This document shows, piece by piece, positions 1-9,624 of a stretch of 53,739 nt of DNA. The notes beneath the pieces are model-generated. The model made no database searches, was not told the origin of the DNA, and saw only the letters and a program-made list of their open reading frames with translations. Source of the DNA: Rhizobacter sp. OV335 (GTDB lineage Bacteria; Pseudomonadota; Gammaproteobacteria; Burkholderiales; Burkholderiaceae_C); the NCBI RefSeq assembly GCF_900142965.1, contig NZ_FRCQ01000038.1:1-53739 (forward strand), written 5' to 3'. Every line of letters starts with the position of its first letter. Positions within the stretch are counted from its first letter, which is position 1. The position numbers and the translations under genes are program-made.

Positions 1-42
1 AGAACGAACCGTATGGTGTTGTATTCAAGCGCCTTTGCTTTG

Positions 43-93
43 GTTACTTTCATTTGGCAAGGCAAATGAAAGTGACTCGCCCGCCGGGGCGAG
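43..93. repeat. Two consecutive hairpins, possible bidirectional terminator
   Basis: Two inverted repeats follow each other downstream of the last T6SS-operon gene. The first pairs 43-56 with 63-76 (13 of 14 positions) around a six-base loop. The second pairs CTCGCCC at 76-82 with GGGCGAG at 87-93. Placed just after a minus-strand stop codon they could end transcription, although there is no clean T-tract. The rest of 1-127 shows no gene. Confidence 0.5.
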
Positions 94-127
94 ACCCGGC
101 TGCAGCCTCACGCAGTGACCAGACCCC

Positions 128-2059
128 TCATCCCCTGATGAACTTCACGACTTGAGCCCGAGTCCCGGGGTCATCATCGAACCCCCCATGCGTCGTGCTC
201 GCGCTGACGGGCCCCGGCGACACCCACGTGGTGGTGTTCGGCAGTGTCGGCGCCACGTCGTCGAAGAACCGCTGCATCCCCAGGATCGGCGTGGTACTCC
301 CCCCCTCGAACGACTCGCTGACGAGGTACAGCAGCGAGCGCCGGTACGGCCCGCAGGTGTGGTCCTGCTGCTCCGCCCGCTCGCTCAGGTGGAACTGCTG
401 GTAGCGCTTGACGACGCCCGATTCCAGGTGCGGCCGCACGCAACGGTCGAAGGTGTCCACACGCACCGCCGGCGCCAGAAAACTCACCGATTCGAAGCGC
501 ATGCCCTCCTGCGCCAGCCGGTCGATCATCAGGCTCGCGACGATGCTGCCGGCCGAATGCCCGACGAAGTGCATGCGGATGCGCTTGTCGGCCACGCCGT
601 GCTTGAAATGCCCGTACAGCAGCACCGCGCCGGCCTGCTCGTCGTCCGGCACGCCGGGCTTGTAGGCGCTCATCGCATCGGCGTTCTGCTTCATCTCGCC
701 CCAGATGCGCGTGCCGGGGCGCGACAGCACGCGCTCCAGCCGCTCGTTCCACCAGGCGCCCATCGACGAACCGGCGGCCGTGCTGCGCGGCACGTCGCGG
801 ATCGCGTCGTCGATGCAGTTCAGCGCGCTGGTGAAGAAATCGGTCTCCCACATCAGGAAGATCGGGAAGATCTTCTGCTCGTACAGCATCGGGATCCACT
901 GCGCCGCGATGTCGGCCGCCGCGGCTTCACCGACCAGCCCGCCGTGCGCGAAGATGCAGACGTCGACCACGTCGTCCTGCAGCCCCCATTGCTTGCGTGC
1001 CTGCGCGAGCTGCACGTCGACGATCGCGCGCACGTCGTCGGGCCGGGTGCGGAACACGCCGCTGTTGCTCAGCGCGCCGTTGTTGCCCATGTTGACGATG
1101 AACGGCGACAGCTCGCGGTTGCGCAACACCTCGCTCGCGGCGAGCGACACGCGGCCGGCCGCATCGGTGCGCAGGCTGATCGATTTCGAGATCGCGGTGT
1201 GGTCCTGCGTCACGACGCCGAGCTGCGCGACCCAGCAGTCCATCGCGTTGGCGATCCAGTCGTCATAACTCAGGATCGCGTAGCCGAACGAACCCCAGTC
1301 GGTGCCCCAGGAGTTCTGGATCAGGAAGCCGCGCTCGTTGTAGCCGACGATCGCGAACGCATGGCCCGAATGCCGCGCGTGGCCGCCCTTGACCGGGATC
1401 TCCCAGATCCCCTTGCGCGGCTCGGTGAACGAGGTCGGCCGCTTCTTCAGCGCCGTCAGCTCGATGCCGTCATCCCAGCCTGAATGGCAGCCGGCGCTCG
1501 CGTACAGGATGCCCACCTCGTTCAACGCGGCGTGCATGTCGGTGATCGCCTTGTGGTCAATGCGGTAGTAGGCACCGAGCGGGCGCTTGACGGCATCGAA
1601 CCACCAGTCGTCGGCCAGGCTCTTGCTCGCCGCCGGCATCTCCAGCGCGGGGAACAGCGGCTCGCGGCAGGCGCCGTGCTTGAACCAGCCCTTCATCGCG
1701 CCGCGCAGGCTGGAGCCCTTGTCCTCGGACGAGCCCGGGTACTCGTCGTAGCGGCGCGCCATCGAGTACAGCATGTAGGGCGAGATAGCGGGCCTGCGCT
1801 CGCGGCCCGAGGCCAGCAGCAGGTGCTCCACCACCAGCGACAGCGCGAAGCCGGTGCAGGCCATCGTGTCGCCCTGGTACTTCACTGGCAGCCCATGCTT
1901 CGGGAACAGCGTCGGCGGTGGCGCGCTGCCGATGGCCGGGCGATAAGGCCGGTCGCGCACGTCGATCTCGTCGGGGCGCGCGACGCGCATGAAGCGCGAG
2001 TTCTTCGGCAACGGGTCGGCGGTGGGGCGCTTCGGCTTGGTTGCGGGCTTGGTGGCCAT
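128..2059 (-). CDS. Papain-like (C1) cysteine peptidase fused to an alpha/beta-hydrolase domain; candidate T6SS effector
   Basis: This 643-residue protein combines two hydrolases. Residues about 25-285 form a papain-fold peptidase: the oxyanion Gln and catalytic Cys lie in YQGDTMACTGFA (Cys about 68), the His in GHAFAIVGY (about 233), and the Asn in QNSWGTDWG (about 249). The C-terminal half contains a lipase-type nucleophile elbow, GHSAG near 501-505, preceded by a beta strand with FAHGG, as in alpha/beta hydrolases. There is no signal peptide or membrane segment. ATG 2059 has GAGGGAG six bases upstream; the TTG one codon earlier is less likely. The gene closes the T6SS operon, 16 bases after the kinase gene. 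Domain calls come from visible motifs; the effector role is inferred from position and the lack of a Sec signal. A regulatory or processing protease for the apparatus is the alternative. No obvious immunity gene lies beside it in the window. Confidence 0.8.
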   Translation of the reverse strand: MATKPATKPKRPTADPLPKNSRFMRVARPDEIDVRDRPYRPAIGSAPPPTLFPKHGLPVKYQGDTMACTGFALSLVVEHLLLASGRERRPAISPYMLYSMARRYDEYPGSSEDKGSSLRGAMKGWFKHGACREPLFPALEMPAASKSLADDWWFDAVKRPLGAYYRIDHKAITDMHAALNEVGILYASAGCHSGWDDGIELTALKKRPTSFTEPRKGIWEIPVKGGHARHSGHAFAIVGYNERGFLIQNSWGTDWGSFGYAILSYDDWIANAMDCWVAQLGVVTQDHTAISKSISLRTDAAGRVSLAASEVLRNRELSPFIVNMGNNGALSNSGVFRTRPDDVRAIVDVQLAQARKQWGLQDDVVDVCIFAHGGLVGEAAAADIAAQWIPMLYEQKIFPIFLMWETDFFTSALNCIDDAIRDVPRSTAAGSSMGAWWNERLERVLSRPGTRIWGEMKQNADAMSAYKPGVPDDEQAGAVLLYGHFKHGVADKRIRMHFVGHSAGSIVASLMIDRLAQEGMRFESVSFLAPAVRVDTFDRCVRPHLESGVVKRYQQFHLSERAEQQDHTCGPYRRSLLYLVSESFEGGSTTPILGMQRFFDDVAPTLPNTTTWVSPGPVSASTTHGGFDDDPGTRAQVVKFIRG

Positions 2060-2075
2060 CAAAAACTCCCTCGGG

Positions 2076-3920
2076 CTACTTCTTGACCTCGTCGATCACC
2101 AGCAGCGTCGCGCCGTAGCTGCCATCGCACGGCGATTCGCCGGCCTCGCACACCGGCTTGCCGGCGAACGGGCTCTCGGCCGCGCTGCGGGCCGACCACA
2201 GCTGCTCGGCGAGCCCGAGGTCGATCTCGGGGATCTGGTCGCCGGCGTTCTTGACGCCGATGCCGGTCATGTCGCGCGGCCGGCGCGACACCATCGCGAC
2301 GATATGGTCGGTGCCCGGCGGCCCGCCCGCGGTGATGTGCCAGCCGGCGCGCGGCAGCACGACCTCGCGGTTCAGCTCGATGCGGTTGTTCTTGTCGAGC
2401 TCGTTCGGGAACAGCAGGTAGAAGTGGGTCTTGTCGGTGCCGGCCAGGAACACGTACAGGTAGCCGGCCTCCGACGACTTGACGCGGAACTGCAGCCGGT
2501 CGCTGCCGATGCGCAACTGCGACTTGTCGGCCAGCGCGTTGACGCCGAGCACCGGGTCGGCGTGGCGCACGATGTCCTGCAGCGCGGTGACCAGGCCGAA
2601 GGGCACGGCAGGCGGCGGCGCAGGCGCCGCGACCGGTGCCGGCGAGGGTGCCGGTGCAGGTGTTGATGTGGCTGCCGATGCCGGCGTGGTCGCCACCACC
2701 GGCGCAGGCGCGGGTGCGCGCCCGGTGAACCACCAGCCCGCCCCCGCCAGCGCGACCAGCACCAGCCCGGCCAGCGCATACATGCCGGCCCGCGACGACG
2801 GCGTCGCCCGCGGATCCGGCATCAGCTCGGCCGGCCGCGTCGAGCGGCCCCCGGCGACGACCGTCGACGCACCCAGGTCCGGCGGCACCGGCAACCCGCC
2901 GCGCGTCGTGCTGCCCAGCAGCTGCGAGGTGTGTGCGTGGGTGCCATGCCCCAGCCCATGCCCGCCCGGCAGCAGCGCCCGCAGCGCCGCCATGTCCTGC
3001 GGCCGGTCGTCCGGCTTCACCGCCAGCCCCGCATCGATGGCCGCCAGGAACTGCGGCGAATACCGCCCCGCCCCGGCCTGCACCGCCGGCTGCAGGTCGT
3101 CGGTGACGAGCCGGCTGACCGACGCCAGCGGCGCGCGCCCGGTGATCGAGGCATACAGCACCGCGCACAGCGCGTACACGTCGGTCCACGGCCCCTGGCG
3201 CATCGCCTTCGATTCGGCGTACTGCTCCACCGGCGCGTAGCCGGCCTTCAGGATCACGGTCAGCGCCTGCGTCGCGTCGCCGATCACGCGGCGCGCCGCG
3301 CCGAAATCCAGCAGCACCGGCCGCATGCTCGCCGCGCCGCCGAACTGCGTGCTCTGCTGGTTCAGCAACAGGATGTTGTCGGGCGCGATGTCGCGGTGGT
3401 AGCAGCGCTGGTGGTGCATCAGCTCCAGCGCGTCGATCAGCGGGTGCGCCACGCTCAGCAGCAGCGCCTCGTCGGGCCGGCCGTGCTCGATCAGCCACTG
3501 CTTCAGCGTCGGGCCCTCGTAATACGGCATCACCATGTAGGCGGTGCCCTGCTGTTCCCAGAAGCGGTACACCTTGACGAGCGACGGGTGGTCGAACGCC
3601 GCCAGCAGCTGCGCCTCGTTGACGAAGCTGCGCAGCCCGAGCTCGAAGGTCTCGCGGTGGCGCGCCGAGCGCACCGACACCTCGCACTGCGGCCCGCGCG
3701 TCGCGAGCGTCGCCGGCATGTACTCCTTCAGCGCGACCACGCGGCCGAGCTGGGTGTCGCGCGCCAGGTAGACGATGCCGAAGCCGCCCTCGCCCACCAG
3801 CCCCTCGACCACGTACTCCTGCAGCCGGAAACCGTTCGGCAGCGAGTTGCCGCCATCGAGCGGGGCATCGGTCCTGACCACCGTGCGGTCGTCGTCCGGC
3901 GCCGAAGTCGATTCGCTCAC
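2076..3920 (-). CDS. T6SS-associated serine/threonine protein kinase (PpkA-like) with C-terminal DUF4384-like domain
   Basis: A 614-residue transmembrane Hanks-type kinase. The kinase domain (about 30-320) shows the glycine loop GEGGFGIV (43-50), the ATP-binding Lys65 in VALKEY, the catalytic loop HRDIAPDN (175-182; Ala replaces the usual Lys after HRDI) and DFG (205-207). One membrane helix spans about 380-398. A Pro/Ala-rich linker (400-440) follows, then a periplasmic domain of about 170 residues resembling DUF4384. In T6SS loci PpkA phosphorylates Fha to start assembly; no fha gene is in this window. GTG 3920 is chosen because its GTGA overlaps the tagF stop, implying coupled translation, and because the kinase domain begins soon after it. 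No PppA phosphatase gene is visible nearby. Confidence 0.88.
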   Translation of the reverse strand: MSESTSAPDDDRTVVRTDAPLDGGNSLPNGFRLQEYVVEGLVGEGGFGIVYLARDTQLGRVVALKEYMPATLATRGPQCEVSVRSARHRETFELGLRSFVNEAQLLAAFDHPSLVKVYRFWEQQGTAYMVMPYYEGPTLKQWLIEHGRPDEALLLSVAHPLIDALELMHHQRCYHRDIAPDNILLLNQQSTQFGGAASMRPVLLDFGAARRVIGDATQALTVILKAGYAPVEQYAESKAMRQGPWTDVYALCAVLYASITGRAPLASVSRLVTDDLQPAVQAGAGRYSPQFLAAIDAGLAVKPDDRPQDMAALRALLPGGHGLGHGTHAHTSQLLGSTTRGGLPVPPDLGASTVVAGGRSTRPAELMPDPRATPSSRAGMYALAGLVLVALAGAGWWFTGRAPAPAPVVATTPASAATSTPAPAPSPAPVAAPAPPPAVPFGLVTALQDIVRHADPVLGVNALADKSQLRIGSDRLQFRVKSSEAGYLYVFLAGTDKTHFYLLFPNELDKNNRIELNREVVLPRAGWHITAGGPPGTDHIVAMVSRRPRDMTGIGVKNAGDQIPEIDLGLAEQLWSARSAAESPFAGKPVCEAGESPCDGSYGATLLVIDEVKK

Positions 3921-4651
3921 CAGCGCCCCTCCAGCAGCTCCGAGAAGCAATCGGGCGGCGGCAGCCCCGGCGCGACCGACAGGCTGTCGTCGGGCGCCGA
4001 CGCATGGTCCGGCCACCACAGGCTGTGGCCGGTGTAGCGGCGCATCGCCTCGGCCACCACCAGGCCATCGATCCATTGCGGCAGGCTGGCCGCGCCGGCA
4101 TAGGTGTAGCGCAGCCGGCCCGGCATCGCGGTGGCAGCCGGCTCGACGCTGTGCCGCTCGGCCTGCCACGACGGCGCCCGCGCGAGCGCCGATTCGAAGT
4201 CTTCCACCGTCGCGCCGGCCCCCAGCGTGCCGAGTGCCGCGGCGCTCAGGTGCCGGTACCAACCGTCCAGCGCCTGGATGCCTTCGAGCGTCTCCGGCAG
4301 GTCGTGCGCGGTCTGCGCGACCACCAGCGGGAAGTAGCGGCCGACCTTGTCGACGCTCGGCATCAGCACGCCGGCCCACCACTCGCTGTCGATCACGCCC
4401 GGCGCCCACGCAAAGCGCCAGATCGGCCCGGTCAGGTACACGTCGAGGAACTGCGCACCGAGCCGCGTCTTGCTCGCATCCATGCCCTTCGACAGCCAGG
4501 CATCGCAGGCGTCGACGAAGGGCTGCGGCAGCCGGCGGCTCGCGAAATCGCCCAGCATCGCCAGCTTGCCGAACCAGCCCGGCGCCTGCGTGCCGACGCC
4601 GCTGATGAACTGGTCGATGCTGAAGTCGTGGCTCACAGCTTGCCCGGACAT
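3917..4651 (-). CDS. tagF: Type VI secretion system-associated protein TagF
   Basis: A 244-residue cytosolic protein of the TagF (DUF2094) family, with the typical start containing GWFGKLAMLGDF, then ASRRLP and a WRFAWAPG segment. TagF acts as a post-translational repressor of T6SS assembly in Pseudomonas, acting against the kinase branch. The gene overlaps the 3' end of tssM by 19 bases and ends in a GTGA overlap with the kinase gene, so all three should be on one message. The start ATG 4651 (MSGQAVSHDF) gives the normal length for the family; longer reading in this frame would run inside tssM. Confidence 0.92.
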   Translation of the reverse strand: MSGQAVSHDFSIDQFISGVGTQAPGWFGKLAMLGDFASRRLPQPFVDACDAWLSKGMDASKTRLGAQFLDVYLTGPIWRFAWAPGVIDSEWWAGVLMPSVDKVGRYFPLVVAQTAHDLPETLEGIQALDGWYRHLSAAALGTLGAGATVEDFESALARAPSWQAERHSVEPAATAMPGRLRYTYAGAASLPQWIDGLVVAEAMRRYTGHSLWWPDHASAPDDSLSVAPGLPPPDCFSELLEGRW

Positions 4652-7600
4652 GAGAACTCTTGCAGCTCGGGCAGGCGGAACGGGTTTCGCACGCTGCTGG
4701 CGGTGACCAGGAACACCGCCTTGCGGTTGTCGATGTTGAAGGTCGCCTTGAAGCGCTCCGGCGCGCCGGCCGCCTCGATCTGCTGCTTGTCGAACAGCCG
4801 GAACAGCGCCCACGGGCCTTCCCGGGTGTCGCCCGACAGGCCGCTGGCCGACACCGGCGTCAGCGCCACCCGCACCTGCGTGCTGCCGCGCGGCCCCGGC
4901 CACTGGATCGAGGCCGGGATCTGCGGGCCGTGCGCGTACTTGACGAGCTGGCCGTCGACGTCGAGCGTGAACTGCGTGATCGACGAATCCATCTCCATCG
5001 GCTTGAAGTCGAGCCGCAGACCCGCCCCGGTGCCGCCGCCGCGGAAGAAGGTGTCGCGGATCACCGCCGCATGCTGGAACTGCAGCAGCGTCGAGCTGTC
5101 GGCGCCCATCGACGCGCCGTCGATCTTCTTGAAGCTCCACGGCCGCGTCGAGGTGTCGACGAAATTCACCAGGTTCTTCTGGAAGAACGCGTCGAACAGC
5201 CCGCCCGGCCCGAACACGCGGGTGAAGTCTTCCTGCGTCACGTCGCGGCTGCTGCCGCGCGCGAACGGGTAGCGCCCGCTGATGGCCTGGCGGCAGAACT
5301 CGCCGATCTCGGCATTGATCGAGTTGCCGATGTTGCTGCGCGTGATGTCGAGCGCCGCCTTGGTGCCGCTGACCGACAGCGTGTTCAGCAGCGAGCGGAT
5401 CGGCTCCGGCAACCGCGCCGCCTCGGCCTTGACCTTGTTCGGCACGTCGGACGGCGGCGGCACGTTGCCGCCCTTCACCGCGGTGTCGGCGGCCGTCAAC
5501 AGCGTGTAGACCTCGTTGATCAGCGCGATGGTCGACTCGATGGGCGCCGCCTTGCCGTCGGCCGCCAGCACCTGCTGGCGCAGCCCGATGAAGCGGTCGT
5601 CGACGATGCTCTCGATGCGCTGGCCCGGGCCGAGCGGCGTGGCCGGCGCCTGGTTGCCGAGCAGCCGCAGCAGCTCTTCGCGCGAGCGCTGGATCGCGTC
5701 GCGCGCCTTGGTCTCGACCTTCGACGCCACGTCCTTGCTGTCGCCGAGCGTGGTCTCGCGCGACATCGCCTTCAGCAGCGGCACCAGCGGGTTGTCGGGC
5801 GCCGACAGCACGCGCGACATCTGCACCGCCTGCGACAGGTTGGCCGTCGGCAGCATCTTCACGTCGGCGATGAACTCCTCCCACACCGTGACGTAGTCGG
5901 TCAGGTACAGGCGGCGCACCTCGTCGGCGAGCTGCTGCTGCACGTCGAGCGAGCGCAGCGCGTTCTGGCGGCCGCTGTCGTTGACGCCCAGCACCCAGCT
6001 CTCTTCATCGGCCAGCGTGCGCGCGACGCGCTCGACCTCGCGCTGGAAGCCCTTGTGGTAGCCGTCGTAGGTGAACAGCCCCGGCACGCCTTTGGTCAGC
6101 GGCTGGCCGCTCAGGCGGGTGAACACCAGGCCTGCACCGGCGCCGGCCGCCTTGGCCACCGTGAACTCCGGGATGTCGGCGCCGACGCCCTGGCGCTTCA
6201 GGCGCCGGTACACACGCTGGGTCAGCGGCGTCGCGATCAGGCGGGCGCGCGTCTGCGCGACCAGTTGCTTGTCTTCCGGCAGCGGCGACACCGCCTGGCC
6301 TTCGGCCAGCAGCGCGTCGAGGTGGGATTCGAGCTCGGCGCGCTGCTCGGTGGTCACCGAGCGCGGCAGGTTGGTCTCCCAGTCGGCCATCACGTAGAGC
6401 TTCAGCGCCGCGGGGTCGAAGCGCTCCGGGTCGTACAGCATCACGTAGGCCTTCAGCGCCTCGTACTGCAGCTCGGGGTTGTCGATGCCGGTCTTCAGTC
6501 GGTCCTCGATGCCGAGCGCGATGCGCGGCAGCACCGCGTCGGTCAGCATGCGGCGGTAGGCCTGCTGCGACGCGCCGTCGAGCTTGCGGCCCTGGTACAG
6601 CCCGAAGCCGTGGCTGAACGGCACCGAATCGCCGATGCCGGCCCGCGCCAGGTCGCGCGTGGCCTGCAGCGCCGGCAGCAGCACCAGCGTGTCGGGCGAC
6701 GCGCGGTTCGGCGTCGACTGCACCAGCTTGCGCACCTCCTCGACGGTGGTGTCCACCTTCGCGATGTAGCGCTGGTTGTTGACGTAGCTGACGCCCCAGG
6801 CGAGCAGCACGCACACCGAGACGATGCCGAGCGCCGCATAGGCGGCGGTGATCATCCAGGCGCGGCTGCGCTCCCATTTCAGGTCGGTGCCGGCCAGTGC
6901 GGCTTCGCCGAACACCACCTCCTTCAGCAACCGCGACAGGAAGAAGCTCTTGCCGCTGGACTGCAGCGGCGGCAGCACCGTGCGCTCGAGCCGGTAGGTG
7001 CGCGCGATGCGGCCCAGCATGCGGTCGATCGGCGTGCCCTCTTGCGTGCCGCTGATGAAGTACACGCCGCGCAGCAGCGGGTGGGCCTCGAACTGCGACG
7101 GCGAGAAGACCTGGTCGATCCAGTCCTTCAGCAGCCCGCGCAGCGCCTCGAACTGCTGCGGGAAGCCGTAGATGCGGGCGCGGCGCTGCGGGTCGCGCTC
7201 GAGCTGCAGGCGGTCGATCAGGCCGTCGGTCAGGCGCTTCTCGAGCGCGTCGAACTCGGCCGGGAACACCGACAGGTCGGTGTGCTGCTGCTTGTCGAGC
7301 TTGAAGGTCATGCCCCACGGCGTCGCGCGGGTGTCCTTGTCGACCTCGCCCAGCGTCTCCATGAAGCCCGACAGCAGGTCGCACTTGGTGACCAGCAGGT
7401 AGATCGGGAAGCGCATGCCCAGGTGCTGGTGCAGCTCCTGCAGCCGCAGCCGCACGGTGGCGGCATGCTGTGCGCGCTCGCTGGCATTGGCGGTGAGCAG
7501 GTCGCTGACCGAGACGGTGATCAGCACGCCGTTCAGCGGCTGGCGCGGCCGGCTGCGCTTGAGCAGATCGAGGAAGCCCTCCCAGGCCTTGCTGTCGGTG

Positions 7601-8232
7601 TTCTTGTGGCTGTCCTGCGTGGTGTAGCGGCCGGCGGTGTCGATCAGCACCGCCTGGTCGGTGAACCACCAGTCGCAGTTGCGGGTGCCGCCGATGCCCT
7701 TCACCGAATGCTCGCCCATCGCGGCGGCCAAGGGGAAGTTCAAACCGGAGTTGACGAGCGCGGTCGTCTTGCCCGAGCCCGGCGCGCCGATGATCACGTA
7801 CCACGGCAGCTCATACAGGTAGCGCTTGCCGAGCCGCGACGTGAGGCCGCTGAACGCGCCGGCCACGCCTGTCTTGCCGTTCTCGAACTTCGCGTTGCGC
7901 AGCGTCTGCAGCGCCTTCTGGAAGCGCTCGTTCAGCGTCTTCAGCTCGGCGTTGGCTGGGTCGTCGGTGGCAGCGCCGGCCACCGGCGTCAGCAGTTGGT
8001 CGACGACGCGCGCATTGGTCTTGCGCGCACGGAAGTACTGCCACAGCTTGCGCAGGATCACCAGGCCGACGATCAGGCCGATGAAGACCAGCCGCGCGGT
8101 CGAACTTTCAAGAGGTCTCCAGGTGCCGATCGCGATCAGCGGCCCGACGATCCAGATGACCAGGGACAGCGCGATCAGCCCGAGGATCAGCAGGAACCAG
8201 GGGTTGAGCAGGACACCGAGCAGCTTCTTCAT
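4633..8232 (-). CDS. tssM: Type VI secretion system membrane subunit TssM (IcmF)
   Basis: A 1199-residue inner-membrane protein, full length for TssM. Two N-terminal helices (about 11-31 and 44-64) precede a cytoplasmic NTPase-like domain with an intact Walker A, GAPGSGKTT at 149-157. A third membrane helix near residue 460 leads to the large periplasmic part that meets TssJ in the TssJLM trans-envelope complex. Its start codon overlaps the tssL stop (ATGA), and its end overlaps tagF. Because the Walker motif is complete, this TssM probably binds nucleotide, unlike those of some species. Confidence 0.96.
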   Translation of the reverse strand: MKKLLGVLLNPWFLLILGLIALSLVIWIVGPLIAIGTWRPLESSTARLVFIGLIVGLVILRKLWQYFRARKTNARVVDQLLTPVAGAATDDPANAELKTLNERFQKALQTLRNAKFENGKTGVAGAFSGLTSRLGKRYLYELPWYVIIGAPGSGKTTALVNSGLNFPLAAAMGEHSVKGIGGTRNCDWWFTDQAVLIDTAGRYTTQDSHKNTDSKAWEGFLDLLKRSRPRQPLNGVLITVSVSDLLTANASERAQHAATVRLRLQELHQHLGMRFPIYLLVTKCDLLSGFMETLGEVDKDTRATPWGMTFKLDKQQHTDLSVFPAEFDALEKRLTDGLIDRLQLERDPQRRARIYGFPQQFEALRGLLKDWIDQVFSPSQFEAHPLLRGVYFISGTQEGTPIDRMLGRIARTYRLERTVLPPLQSSGKSFFLSRLLKEVVFGEAALAGTDLKWERSRAWMITAAYAALGIVSVCVLLAWGVSYVNNQRYIAKVDTTVEEVRKLVQSTPNRASPDTLVLLPALQATRDLARAGIGDSVPFSHGFGLYQGRKLDGASQQAYRRMLTDAVLPRIALGIEDRLKTGIDNPELQYEALKAYVMLYDPERFDPAALKLYVMADWETNLPRSVTTEQRAELESHLDALLAEGQAVSPLPEDKQLVAQTRARLIATPLTQRVYRRLKRQGVGADIPEFTVAKAAGAGAGLVFTRLSGQPLTKGVPGLFTYDGYHKGFQREVERVARTLADEESWVLGVNDSGRQNALRSLDVQQQLADEVRRLYLTDYVTVWEEFIADVKMLPTANLSQAVQMSRVLSAPDNPLVPLLKAMSRETTLGDSKDVASKVETKARDAIQRSREELLRLLGNQAPATPLGPGQRIESIVDDRFIGLRQQVLAADGKAAPIESTIALINEVYTLLTAADTAVKGGNVPPPSDVPNKVKAEAARLPEPIRSLLNTLSVSGTKAALDITRSNIGNSINAEIGEFCRQAISGRYPFARGSSRDVTQEDFTRVFGPGGLFDAFFQKNLVNFVDTSTRPWSFKKIDGASMGADSSTLLQFQHAAVIRDTFFRGGGTGAGLRLDFKPMEMDSSITQFTLDVDGQLVKYAHGPQIPASIQWPGPRGSTQVRVALTPVSASGLSGDTREGPWALFRLFDKQQIEAAGAPERFKATFNIDNRKAVFLVTASSVRNPFRLPELQEFSCPGKL

Positions 8233-9575
8233 GATCCGGTTCCGGGAGCCGAGGCCGCGGGCGTCGCGCCGCGCGGGATGAACAGGGTGATCTCGACACG
8301 CCGGTTCAGCGCGCGGTTGGCCGGCGTGTCGTTGGCGGCCACCGGCTCGCCATCGGCACGGCCTTCGGCCTTCACGCGGTCGCCGGTGACGCCGTAGCCC
8401 ACCAGGATGTCGCGCACGGTCTTCGCACGCTCTTCGGACAGGTGCCAGTTCGACGGGAACTGCGCGGTGCGGATGCGCACGTTGTCGGTGTGGCCGGTCA
8501 CCAGCACCGAGCCCGGCACCTGGGCCAGCGCCTCGGCGATGCGCTTCATCAGCGCCTCGCGATCGGTGGTGAGCGCCGCGCTGGCGGGCGGGAACAGCCC
8601 GTCGCCGCGGATGATCACGACGCTGCGGTCAACCTCGTCGCGCACCGTGACCAGCTCGGCCTTGATGTCGTTGACGAGGAATTGCGCGAGCCGCGGCTTC
8701 GGTGCCGGCAGCTTGACCGGCGGCGTCGGCGGGATCAGCCGCAGCTCTTGAATGCGGCCGTAGACCGGATCCGAATCGCCGCTCAGCCGCCACGACAGCC
8801 CGAGGTAGACCGACACGATGATCAGCATCACGACGGCGCTGGCCACCCACAGCGGCAGCCAGGTCAGCATCGAGCGGCGGGTCGCGGCCTCGCCGCGCCA
8901 GTTCTGCGCGAGCGGCTGTGCGTAGTCGCCGCGTTCCTTCTTGATGATCTGCGCGAGCCGCTCGCGCACCGCCTCGAGCTGCGCGCGGCCGCCGTCGACG
9001 ACGCGGTAGCGGCCCTCGAAGCCCAGGCACAGCGCGGCGTAGATCAGCTCCAGCAGGTCGCGGTTGCCGGACGGGTTCTCGGCCAGCTTGGCCATCAGCT
9101 GGAACACCTTCTCGCCGCCGCCGGTCTCGTTGTGGAACATCGCGAGCAGGCTGTGGCGGCCCCACTGGCCGGAGGCGCCCCACGGCATCGTCGCGGCCAC
9201 CTCGTCGAGCAGCGTGCACAGGATGTAGCGCGCGGCCAGCACGCGCTCGGGCGTGATGCCGCGGGCGCGCGCCTGCGCCTCGAATTCGCGCAGGCCCTGC
9301 GCGATCGATTCGCGCAGCGCGGCCGGGTCGGCGAGCTGGGTCGACGCGCGGATCTGCGGCACCAGCGCGAGCAGCGGGTTCGCCAGCGCGACCAGCGGGT
9401 TCAGGCCGCTGTCGCTCGGGCCGATGTCGGCGGCCACGTCGGCACCGGCCGCCTGCTGCGGCGCGTGCTGCGGGCGCGACGGCATCGCGGTCGTGCGCCC
9501 GCCCGGCGTCGGCATGATGAAGGTGCGGCCGGTGTCGACTTCGGCAAACGGATCGTCGGGGGAAGAGGGGCTCAT
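8229..9575 (-). CDS. tssL: Type VI secretion system protein TssL (DotU) with C-terminal OmpA-like peptidoglycan-binding domain
   Basis: A 448-residue inner-membrane subunit of the TssJLM complex. After a Pro/Gln-rich N-terminal tail of about 65 residues comes the DotU domain (to about 240, including YILCTLLDEVAATMPWG). One membrane helix (LPLWVASAVVMLIIVSVYLG) follows, then a periplasmic OmpA-like domain with VTGHTDN and NRALNRRVEI, which anchors the complex to peptidoglycan. The OmpA tail makes this a so-called evolved TssL. ATG 9575 is taken as start; two GTG codons at 9584 and 9587, with GAAAG upstream, are real alternatives and would add three or four residues. The stop overlaps the tssM start. 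Confidence 0.93.
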   Translation of the reverse strand: MSPSSPDDPFAEVDTGRTFIMPTPGGRTTAMPSRPQHAPQQAAGADVAADIGPSDSGLNPLVALANPLLALVPQIRASTQLADPAALRESIAQGLREFEAQARARGITPERVLAARYILCTLLDEVAATMPWGASGQWGRHSLLAMFHNETGGGEKVFQLMAKLAENPSGNRDLLELIYAALCLGFEGRYRVVDGGRAQLEAVRERLAQIIKKERGDYAQPLAQNWRGEAATRRSMLTWLPLWVASAVVMLIIVSVYLGLSWRLSGDSDPVYGRIQELRLIPPTPPVKLPAPKPRLAQFLVNDIKAELVTVRDEVDRSVVIIRGDGLFPPASAALTTDREALMKRIAEALAQVPGSVLVTGHTDNVRIRTAQFPSNWHLSEERAKTVRDILVGYGVTGDRVKAEGRADGEPVAANDTPANRALNRRVEITLFIPRGATPAASAPGTGS

Positions 9576-9624
9576 CGCGCTCACCACGTTCTTTCAGGAC
9601 TCTGCAGACGCTTCGGTGCGCCGG

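Noticed and set aside
4660-8397. Very long open frame on the plus strand opposite tssM
   Set aside because: GC-rich coding DNA gives long antisense frames; its translation is Arg/Gln/His-rich without any domain, while the minus strand encodes a complete TssM.
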